Source: Armatimonadota bacterium
Lineage (GTDB): Bacteria > Armatimonadota > Armatimonadia > Armatimonadales > Armatimonadaceae
NCBI GenBank assembly: GCA_014381035.1
Contig: JACMIS010000802.1
Span: forward strand, 1-6,636
DNA: 6,636 bases
Direction: 5' to 3'
How positions within the stretch are numbered: the stretch's first letter is position 1; the number at the start of each line of letters is the position of its first letter. This document shows positions 1 through 5,794 of the stretch, one piece after another. Below the pieces are notes generated by a model, which worked only from the letters and a program-made list of their open reading frames with translations, made no database searches and was not told the DNA's origin. The position numbers and the translations under genes were made by a program.

Positions 1-425
1 GTGATAACGATCTGCTCCATACCGCCGTACACCTTGTTGGTCGAGGCATACAAAAGCGTGGCGTTCGGGGCGAATTGCCGCACCGCCTCCAGCACGTTGA
101 ACGTCCCGAGGGCGTTCGCCTCGAAATCCATACGCGGATTCGTCACCGAGGTCGTCACCGCGACCTGTCCCGACAGATGCAATACCGCGTCCGCGTCGGG
201 GTGCGCGGCGACAAGACGGTTCATGTCGTTCTCGTTGCGAATATCGGCGTGTTGAAACTTCAAATGGGTGCGTGCTTGCGGCAGGCTCATCAAATGATTC
301 AGATTTTCGCTATTTCCGCGTCGCGATACATTGTCGGAAGCGACTACGGTCGCACCGCTTTCCAGAAAACTTTTCGCGGCATGCCCGCCAATAAAACCGG
401 TGGCTCCGGTGATGATTACTTTCAT
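1..425 (-). CDS. NAD-dependent sugar-nucleotide epimerase, CDP-paratose 2-epimerase-like (partial, C-terminus outside window)
   Basis: An extended short-chain dehydrogenase/reductase expected to interconvert nucleotide sugars in the cytoplasm. Only the first 141 residues are present; the frame is open to the left edge. The protein opens with a beta strand and the Rossmann glycine motif GATGFIGG (residues 7-14), then ASDN (29-32) at the end of the second strand and HADIRN (59-64), where the adenine-side Asp is usual. HLSGQ (83-87) and the active-site strand ending in YASTNKVYGG (126-135) follow. STNKVYG followed shortly by EQ resembles RfbE, CDP-paratose/CDP-tyvelose 2-epimerase, more than the SSxxVYG of GalE or RmlB. 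That assignment comes from remembered family motifs. The catalytic YxxxK and substrate-specific half lie outside, so the substrate is uncertain. Start at 425 is preferred because MKVIITGATG is a canonical N-terminus preceded by a strong Shine-Dalgarno; an in-frame ATG at 449 would add eight residues. The gene follows the GT4 gene after 35 bases, consistent with one operon. Confidence 0.85.
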   Translation of the reverse strand, partial: MKVIITGATGFIGGHAAKSFLESGATVVASDNVSRRGNSENLNHLMSLPQARTHLKFQHADIRNENDMNRLVAAHPDADAVLHLSGQVAVTTSVTNPRMDFEANALGTFNVLEAVRQFAPNATLLYASTNKVYGGMEQIVI

Positions 426-432
426 TACGCTT

Positions 433-440
433 CCCTCCCT
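433..440 (-). promoter_or_regulatory. Shine-Dalgarno sequence of the epimerase gene
   Basis: On the minus strand AGGGAGGG ends seven bases before the ATG at 425. It is the strongest ribosome binding site in the window. It decides the start at 425 over the in-frame ATG at 449, which lies upstream of it. Confidence 0.7.
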
Positions 441-460
441 ACCATCCATGATTTCAATGA

Positions 461-1654
461 TTATGACTTATTCGCCAGGCGGTTGTACACGGCTAACGTA
501 CCTTCGGCGCACTTTTGCCACGTAAACCGCGTCGCCTGACGCAGACACTTCTCGCGCCGCTCGGCGACCTTTCCCGGTTGCGTCAGGATCTCATGCAGAC
601 CCCGCGCCAATCCGGCGTGATCCTGTGGATCTATCGTGATTCCCGCATCCGCCACGACTTCGGGAAGCGAGGCGATATTGCTGGTGACGACCGGCGTTCC
701 ACATGCCATCGCTTCCAGCGGGGGCCAGCCGAACCCCTCCCAGATGGACGGAAACGCAAACACATCGGCGGCGCGATAATACCGGGCGAGAAGGGCGTCG
801 TCGTAGATCGAACCGGCATTGATAATGCGGTCGGTCAATCCCTTTTCCCGGATCATTTCCGCTTCGTCGGGGTAAAAATCCGCGCCGACACGCAGCAAAT
901 AAACGTTATCGCCAAGGCTCTTGTCCTGCCGGAGCGATTGTAGCGCGTTCAGCAATGCCGGGGTGTTCTTGTACCGCGTCGGTGTCGCCACCTGAAGGAT
1001 GATTTTGATGGCGTCCGGGTCGGCGATGTTGTGTCGCTCGGACAGGAGCATCCGCCGCTCGGTGGCGCGGTCGTCGGCCATATCCGGTACGGGACCGAAC
1101 GATTTATTGACGCCGTAGTACACCACGTGGATCTTCTCCTCGGGAATGCCGCCGTGCTCGATCAGGTCGCGCTTGGTATTTTCCGAGATGGCGACGATTT
1201 TCCCGGCTTTTTTCATCGCACGAAGGCGGATCAGCGGGAAACTCAGCCGCGTGAACCGACCCGCCGGGATCGGGATCAGCCCGCGTGCGGCGAGAAGCGG
1301 GATCACATCATGCACGGTGAGAACTGATTTTTCCGGAGGGAGGGCGAAAACAAGATTGGCGTGGCTATGGTCGAGCACGTGGCAAACGGCGGCATTTTTC
1401 GCCGCCTGTTTCGCCATCTGCGGGTAGCGCATGAACCGCCCGGCACGACTCGCCCATGCCTCGCCCATTTTTCCCGGCATGATGCGCATAAGTTCCTCGA
1501 CACGGTGGCATTCCAGATCCTCAAACTGCCAATCCGGCGCGCCCAACGAACCGAGAGCGGTTGTCAATTCCCGCGCATACCGCTTCATGCTCATGGAGGG
1601 AAACTCCACCATGTTCGGAAGCAGAACGGCGCGATGTTTCGCCGAGAAATTCAT
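461..1654 (-). CDS. GT4-family glycosyltransferase (MtfB/mannosyltransferase-like)
   Basis: A retaining GT-B glycosyltransferase that would transfer a sugar from a nucleotide donor to a growing lipid-linked glycan at the cytoplasmic face. With the start at 1654 it has 397 residues, normal for the family. The N-terminal acceptor domain opens with strand AVLLPN (residues 9-14) and includes LTVHDVIPLL (112-121). The C-terminal donor domain opens near KIILQVATPTRYKN (217-230), whose Arg-Tyr-Lys sits where the donor-phosphate-binding residues are usual. It carries the E-x7-E signature in EGFGWPPLE (306-314), followed by AMACGTPVVTSN and PEVVADAG. There is no signal peptide or membrane segment. HDVIPLL with EGFGxPPLE suggests the MtfB/WbaZ-like branch, but sugar and linkage cannot be read from sequence. 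The frame stays open upstream to an ATG at 1750, inside the preceding gene. I chose 1654 because family homology appears to begin only there; the 32 extra residues look like antisense-free run-on sequence. It follows the GT2 gene by 55 bases. Confidence 0.93.
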   Translation of the reverse strand: MNFSAKHRAVLLPNMVEFPSMSMKRYARELTTALGSLGAPDWQFEDLECHRVEELMRIMPGKMGEAWASRAGRFMRYPQMAKQAAKNAAVCHVLDHSHANLVFALPPEKSVLTVHDVIPLLAARGLIPIPAGRFTRLSFPLIRLRAMKKAGKIVAISENTKRDLIEHGGIPEEKIHVVYYGVNKSFGPVPDMADDRATERRMLLSERHNIADPDAIKIILQVATPTRYKNTPALLNALQSLRQDKSLGDNVYLLRVGADFYPDEAEMIREKGLTDRIINAGSIYDDALLARYYRAADVFAFPSIWEGFGWPPLEAMACGTPVVTSNIASLPEVVADAGITIDPQDHAGLARGLHEILTQPGKVAERREKCLRQATRFTWQKCAEGTLAVYNRLANKS

Positions 1655-1666
1655 TGTGTTAGATGA

Positions 1667-1674
1667 CCTTCCCC
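1667..1674 (-). promoter_or_regulatory. Possible Shine-Dalgarno sequence of the downstream GT4 gene
   Basis: GGGGAAGG lies on the minus strand with a 12-base spacer before the ATG at 1654, longer than ideal. A competing GGAAG stands nine bases before the alternative ATG at 1750. The ribosome binding sites alone therefore do not settle this start; the protein family does. Confidence 0.35.
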
Positions 1675-1709
1675 ATAGAACCGGAGGTTGGTGGATTGTG
1701 TGGCTTGGC

Positions 1710-2816
1710 TCAATGAGATTCCCCGGAGGCGTGACCGTCTTCCGTCCCATTCCCGTAGACTTCCGACACGAGGTACAGCGGACGACGTTTCACCTCGTCG
1801 TAGATACGTCCGATATACTCCCCGACCAATCCGAGCGTGATCAACTGTATCCCCGACAGGAATGTCAGCAAGGCGATAATACTCGCCCATCCGGCTTGCC
1901 ATTCGCCGTGGTTGGTAAAGTAGCGAATCACGGTGACGCCGCCATAAAGCAGAGCAAAAAGTGCGGTGATGATACCGATATTGGTAGCCAGTTTGAGCGG
2001 AGCGTCGGAGAACGATGTCAGGGCGTCCATCGCGAAGCGCAACATCTTCTTCAACGGATATTTCGTTTCGCCCGCCACCCGTGCTGGACGCTCATAATAG
2101 ATCGGCTCTTGCTTGAAACCAACCCACGCGCTCATGCCGCGCAAGAACCGGTGGGATTCGTTCATCTGGTTCAGGGCATTGACGACGCGCCGGTCCATCA
2201 AACGGAAGTCACCGGTATCGGCGGGAATATCCACGCTGGTCAGGCGGCGCAGTAACGTGTAGAACTGACTCGCCGTCCATTTTTTGAACGCACTTTCTCC
2301 TTCGCGCTTGGTGCGCACGGCATACACGACATCGGCACCGGCAAACCAGCGACCGATCATCTTTGCCAACAGTTCCGGCGGGTCTTGCAGGTCGGCATCC
2401 AGAAGTGCGACGGCATCCCCGGTGGCGTGGTGCATTCCCGCCGTCACCGCTGCTTGATGCCCGAAGTTGCGGGAAAAATCTATCACCCGCAAATACGACC
2501 GTGTTTCCGTAGCAGCGATCAATTGTGTGATCGAATCATCCCGCGACCCGTCGTTGATACAGATCACTTCTACCGAAAGCGCGGGAAGTTTTTCGGCGGC
2601 ACCTTCTATAACCGCACCTGCGGAAAGTTCGGCGACAACCAGGTCTACCCGTTCGAGCAAAAAAGGAATCACTTTGGACTCGTTGTAAATCGGGAATACG
2701 AGCGACAAGCGCGGGCGTGCTTTAGTGCGTCCCGACGCACTCACCGTGCGGGGGGCGACGGCGGAGCCGTTGGAATACACTACCGATTTTTCTACGGGTT
2801 CGAGAACAGCGTTCAT
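1710..2816 (-). CDS. Membrane-anchored GT2 glycosyltransferase, polyprenyl-phosphate (GtrB/DPM1-like)
   Basis: Predicted to move a sugar from a nucleotide donor onto undecaprenyl phosphate at the cytoplasmic face, giving a lipid-linked sugar for extracytoplasmic transfer. After a polar 35-residue leader the GT-A fold starts at LSLVFPIYNES (37-47). NDGSRDDS (88-95), FSRNFGHQAA (114-123), the metal-binding DADLQDPPE (140-148) and DTGDFRLMDR (200-209) follow, together with the charged motif GETKYPLKKM (249-258). Two hydrophobic segments lie at about 276-299 and 308-334, followed by YIGRIYDEVKRRPLYLV, the usual end of bactoprenol glucosyltransferases of the GtrB/CsbB type. At 368 residues it is longer than the usual roughly 310-330. 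The excess is the N-terminal leader, an apparent spacer at about 65-80 before VEVICINDG, and a hydrophilic tail of about 18 residues. The start ATG overlaps the stop of the GT-C gene by four bases, with GGGAG ten bases upstream. Which sugar is loaded is unknown. Confidence 0.94.
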   Translation of the reverse strand: MNAVLEPVEKSVVYSNGSAVAPRTVSASGRTKARPRLSLVFPIYNESKVIPFLLERVDLVVAELSAGAVIEGAAEKLPALSVEVICINDGSRDDSITQLIAATETRSYLRVIDFSRNFGHQAAVTAGMHHATGDAVALLDADLQDPPELLAKMIGRWFAGADVVYAVRTKREGESAFKKWTASQFYTLLRRLTSVDIPADTGDFRLMDRRVVNALNQMNESHRFLRGMSAWVGFKQEPIYYERPARVAGETKYPLKKMLRFAMDALTSFSDAPLKLATNIGIITALFALLYGGVTVIRYFTNHGEWQAGWASIIALLTFLSGIQLITLGLVGEYIGRIYDEVKRRPLYLVSEVYGNGTEDGHASGESH

Positions 2817-4519
2817 GGGCGGGATTCTCCCGGCATGTTGCTGGTAGCCGTGACCCCGGATGCCGGTGTCTGTGTGTCGAATCGCTTTACCCAGATATAA
2901 TAGGGTGGTGTCGGTCGTTTCATCATTTTTTCAAGCCAGTATTTTTCGGACTCACTGCGTTCCATAAAGCCCGCCTCGTAGACACATTCGTATTGGTTCG
3001 CGAGTGCCGCACAAACCCTGTCGCCGAGATTGACCGCGATACGGTTTCCGCGATCCCGTCCGATAAAATAAATATAGCGGCGGTCTTCCTGCTTTTTCGC
3101 GGCGAGCGCGAGCGTCTTGTCTACCCGTCCGTAGCCACCGATTCCCGGTGTATTCGGCGAAACGACGGGCACTTTAGTGTTTCCTTGCGACATCGTGTAC
3201 ATCACGACATCCTCATCGGTAATAATGATGGCGTTCTCACGGAAGCCTTCGGAATCCAGACGTTGCATGACCGCATTCCACGGCGCGGTGTAGTTCGGAT
3301 TCAAAAACTCGCGACCGGTCCAGTAGTTGAAGTTAGCATATCCCCACACGCCGAAAAGTATCGCGATCAATCCGATACGCAGGGGACGTGACCGGATGGT
3401 CATCAAGCCCGTCGCGACAGTGACACAGAACAGCGGGATCAGAAACGAGTTTCGCTTCCCCATACTCCCGAGAGTTTGCAACGCCCCGAATTTGCCACTC
3501 GTGATCGCGCCGAACAGCACTGTGGTTACGACAACCGCGACCGGAACCACGAAATCCCGTCCCCGAATCAGATAGCGCGTTCCCATCGCAAATGCAAACA
3601 GCGATCCCACTATTCCCGGAATCGAGACCGCCCACGACCACGGATATATCGTTTCCCCGACACAGTACATATATACCGGCAACCCGACGCGGCGGATGAA
3701 TCCGCCGATCCCTTGCCCGACCGAAGGATCCTCTACCGAAATCTTGATGCCATTCCCGACCGCGCCACCGCCGGTCTGGGCGGCAAGCTGCCAGAGTATA
3801 ACGGGCGACAGACAGATCGCACACACCACCATCGCCCCGAATATTTTCAGTGCGTGCCGCTCCCGCCGCCAATGATACGCCAACGAGCAGAACTGTCCCA
3901 CCACTAGAAACAGGCTCGGAACATAGATCAGGAGCATGGATAGCGTGACGAGCGTATACCCGACGATGAACTGCTTTTTGCCGGTTCCTAGGGCACGCAG
4001 AAACAGGTAGACACTCCATGTCGCGAGTAGCCCGAGCATTCCATGATACCGCGCCATCCGGTCGAACAGGACGATGCCCGGTGCGAGTGCAGTTATCCAC
4101 AGTGCGAGCAGACCCACTTTCGGACTGATTCGCCGCCCGAGAAGATAGGTAATATACGGCGTGATGACCGCCGGGAGAGCCGAGAAGAAACGGTAAAAGG
4201 CGAGGTTGTCACCGAATACGGACCGGATCGCCCACAGAGCGAAGGCTTGTAGCGGAGTGTGATCGCGGGGCGTGCCGCGCCCTTGCAAAATGTCACCGAT
4301 GGAGTAGGAGCCGCTTTGCAGGTTCAGCACCTCGTCCGTCCAGAGCGGTTTGGCGAGCGGGAACAGCAACAACAACGCCGCACCCACCGCCAATCCCCCC
4401 CAGAACAGGATGCGGTACCAGAGCGATGTGGTAGCCTCCGCTACACCATCGTTGCTTCCCTCCGCGTCGCCGAAATTGTTTCGCGTCGCCGCTGTTATGT
4501 CCGTTTTTTGTTGGGTCAT
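2813..4519 (-). CDS. GT-C integral membrane glycosyltransferase, PMT/ArnT-like (GT39/GT83 type)
   Basis: A multi-pass membrane enzyme expected to transfer a sugar from a polyprenyl-phosphate donor onto a glycan or other acceptor at the outer face of the cytoplasmic membrane. A polar N-terminus (1-33) leads into a first membrane helix (about 35-57). It is followed at once by WTDE (60-63), the place of the catalytic acidic residue in the first outer loop of PMT and ArnT proteins. DHTPL (86-90) and DRMARYHGM (153-161) are further family landmarks; ARYHGM resembles the ArnT/PMT_2 RxxRxH/YG region. Hydrophobic segments recur to about residue 400. The last 165 or so residues are mostly hydrophilic, probably a folded extracytoplasmic domain as in many PMT_2 proteins. 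Its 568 residues suit the family. No clear Shine-Dalgarno precedes the ATG; the leader is A-rich. The gene overlaps the GT2 gene by ATGA, so the two are probably a functional pair. Donor sugar and acceptor are unknown. Confidence 0.92.
   Translation of the reverse strand: MTQQKTDITAATRNNFGDAEGSNDGVAEATTSLWYRILFWGGLAVGAALLLLFPLAKPLWTDEVLNLQSGSYSIGDILQGRGTPRDHTPLQAFALWAIRSVFGDNLAFYRFFSALPAVITPYITYLLGRRISPKVGLLALWITALAPGIVLFDRMARYHGMLGLLATWSVYLFLRALGTGKKQFIVGYTLVTLSMLLIYVPSLFLVVGQFCSLAYHWRRERHALKIFGAMVVCAICLSPVILWQLAAQTGGGAVGNGIKISVEDPSVGQGIGGFIRRVGLPVYMYCVGETIYPWSWAVSIPGIVGSLFAFAMGTRYLIRGRDFVVPVAVVVTTVLFGAITSGKFGALQTLGSMGKRNSFLIPLFCVTVATGLMTIRSRPLRIGLIAILFGVWGYANFNYWTGREFLNPNYTAPWNAVMQRLDSEGFRENAIIITDEDVVMYTMSQGNTKVPVVSPNTPGIGGYGRVDKTLALAAKKQEDRRYIYFIGRDRGNRIAVNLGDRVCAALANQYECVYEAGFMERSESEKYWLEKMMKRPTPPYYIWVKRFDTQTPASGVTATSNMPGESRP
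2820..2832 (-). promoter_or_regulatory. Small hairpin covering the Shine-Dalgarno of the GT2 gene (possible translational-coupling element)
   Basis: On the minus strand CGGGA, a GAA triloop and TCCCG form a perfect five-pair stem, four pairs being G-C. The Shine-Dalgarno GGGAG (2827-2831) lies almost wholly within its 5' arm and loop. The structure sits inside the last codons of the GT-C gene, just before the ATGA overlap. A ribosome finishing that gene would melt it. Regulation through it is inference; five pairs can occur by chance. Confidence 0.3.
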
Positions 4520-4565
4520 TGTATTGTTATTGTTTGCATCCCGGGCGCGGCGTTTCCTGCGACCA

Positions 4566-4588
4566 CGTTACAGCATCCTGTGCTAACG
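4566..4588. other. Imperfect inverted repeat at the 3' end of the upstream GT4 gene
   Basis: CGTTA (4566-4570) pairs with TAACG (4584-4588) and GCA (4573-4575) with TGC (4581-4583). This leaves a two-base bulge and a five-base loop. On the plus strand six T residues follow (4591-4596), like a weak intrinsic terminator for antisense transcripts. On the coding strand the hairpin spans the TAG stop and lacks a T run, so it should not end operon transcription. Its function is unproven. Confidence 0.25.
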
Positions 4589-5782
4589 GCTTTTTTGTTG
4601 TCCCTGCCGTTCCAAGGCGTCGAAATAAGCGGTTTCGGTTTGTCCGACCGCACGATCCCACGTTTGAAACAGCACCGATTCGCGTGTAGCGACCCCCAAA
4701 GATTCCCGCTGTTCGGGAGACATAGCAAGTACCGTGTCCATTTGCGCGGCTATCGCGACCGGATCGGTGACATCGTCTACCAGAAACCCATTCTTCCCAT
4801 GTTGGATCAGTTCCGACGCCCCGGCAACCCGGCTCGTGATCACCGGCAACTGCGTAAACATCGCTTCCAGAATAACCATACCGAACGGCTCGTACAATGT
4901 TGGAAACACGAACACATCGCTGGCACCGAAAACCTTCTCAATATCACTGGTCGGTCCGGCGAAAGTGACCCTGTCACTCACCCCCAGAGCCTGCGCTTGC
5001 GCCATATAGTTCGGCACGTTTCCTCGCCCCACGGCAAGTAGATGAAACGGAGTGTTGGTTTTGATTTTTGCCATCGCTTCCAAAACCGTGTTCAAACCTT
5101 TTCGTTGGTACTCACCGACAAACAGGAACAGCACACTGTTTAGCGGGACCCCATACTGAGTCCGGATCATCTCCCGGAACGCGATCTTGTCGGGATGAAA
5201 GCGGGCTGGATCCGCCCCATTGTACACAACCTGGATCTTCTCCCGAGCCGTGCCATAAAATCGCGACACATTATCTGCCGTGCGCCCCGAACACGCGCTC
5301 AGACCGGCGGTCGCGGGGTTCGCGCACGCCCGTCGTTCATAATGGGCGGCAATCAGTAGATTCAGTTTGTGATATGGTGTGAATCCACGCCGTGCCTGCG
5401 GTTTCGTTCGCAGAACTTCCTCCCACCCTTTATGACAGTAATGAATCGCGACAAAGTTTTGTTCCTCGACAATCCCTCCCGTCGTATGGATGATGTCGAA
5501 CGTACCTGCGTCGCGGATAGCCTTGCTTGTCTTGCGCCGGAACTCAAAGAAATAACGCGGGAACGGTTTGAGTGGCACGGGGATGATGGTCACCCCGGCA
5601 AGTCGTTCCTGCGCCACATCGTTTAGTTCCGAAGTGAACACGTGGACATCATGACGCTGTGAGAAACGATTGATGTGTTCCACCGCATGACGCTCTTGTC
5701 CGCCGCGTAGATTGATATGATTGACGACAAACGCGATTCGTAATCGTTCTTTCGGCACTTCCTCCATTTTACTCATTGACAT
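4583..5782 (-). CDS. GT4-family glycosyltransferase (PimA/WaaG-like GT-B fold)
   Basis: A second retaining GT-B glycosyltransferase acting in the cytoplasm on a lipid-linked acceptor with a nucleotide-sugar donor. Its 399 residues match the family. LRIAFVVNHINLRGGQERHA (14-33) is the classic first strand plus glycine-rich GGxE loop of GT4 N-terminal domains. FDIIHTTGG (95-103), VYNGAD (186-191) and FLFVGEYQRKGL (219-230), with the KG donor-phosphate element, follow. The C-terminal domain has DVFVFPTLYEPFG and the E-x7-E signature EPFGMVILE (298-306), then ELIQHGKNGFLVDD (324-337). No signal peptide or membrane helix is seen. It shares only the general fold with the other GT4 gene at 461-1654 and is not a recent duplicate. 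It begins 12 bases after the ligase/polymerase-like gene stops, so the two are surely co-transcribed. The start is uncertain: in-frame ATGs lie at 5782, 5776 and 5767, and none has a good Shine-Dalgarno. I take the first. The sugar transferred cannot be deduced. Confidence 0.93.
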   Translation of the reverse strand: MSMSKMEEVPKERLRIAFVVNHINLRGGQERHAVEHINRFSQRHDVHVFTSELNDVAQERLAGVTIIPVPLKPFPRYFFEFRRKTSKAIRDAGTFDIIHTTGGIVEEQNFVAIHYCHKGWEEVLRTKPQARRGFTPYHKLNLLIAAHYERRACANPATAGLSACSGRTADNVSRFYGTAREKIQVVYNGADPARFHPDKIAFREMIRTQYGVPLNSVLFLFVGEYQRKGLNTVLEAMAKIKTNTPFHLLAVGRGNVPNYMAQAQALGVSDRVTFAGPTSDIEKVFGASDVFVFPTLYEPFGMVILEAMFTQLPVITSRVAGASELIQHGKNGFLVDDVTDPVAIAAQMDTVLAMSPEQRESLGVATRESVLFQTWDRAVGQTETAYFDALERQGQQKSR

Positions 5783-5794
5783 AAGTGCTCTGTG

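Noticed and set aside
75..539. Plus-strand open frame opposite the epimerase start
   Set aside because: It covers the antisense of a clear Rossmann-fold N-terminus and the end of the GT4 gene; its protein has no recognisable features.
1661..1678. Five-codon ATG frame in the leader of the left GT4 gene
   Set aside because: It is too short and has no ribosome binding site of its own; GT4 initiation can be explained without it.
1431..2255. Plus-strand open frame of 274 codons
   Set aside because: It lies antisense to the GT4 and GT2 genes, both of which show strong family motifs. Its translation has no recognisable domain and reads like the complement of coding DNA.
3333..4100. Minus-strand open frame of 255 codons in a second frame inside the GT-C gene
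   Set aside because: The GT-C frame has membrane helices and family motifs throughout. The alternative is Arg/Cys-rich with no domain, as expected of an out-of-frame reading.
4395..4401. Run of seven C residues (G7 on the coding strand) in the GT-C gene as a phase-variation tract
   Set aside because: Seven bases is short for slipped-strand switching. The run encodes Trp-Gly-Gly in the first membrane helix and the gene is in frame.
4259..5041. Plus-strand open frame of 260 codons
   Set aside because: It is antisense to the GT-C and GT4 genes, rich in Arg, His and Gln without any motif, and has no convincing ribosome binding site.
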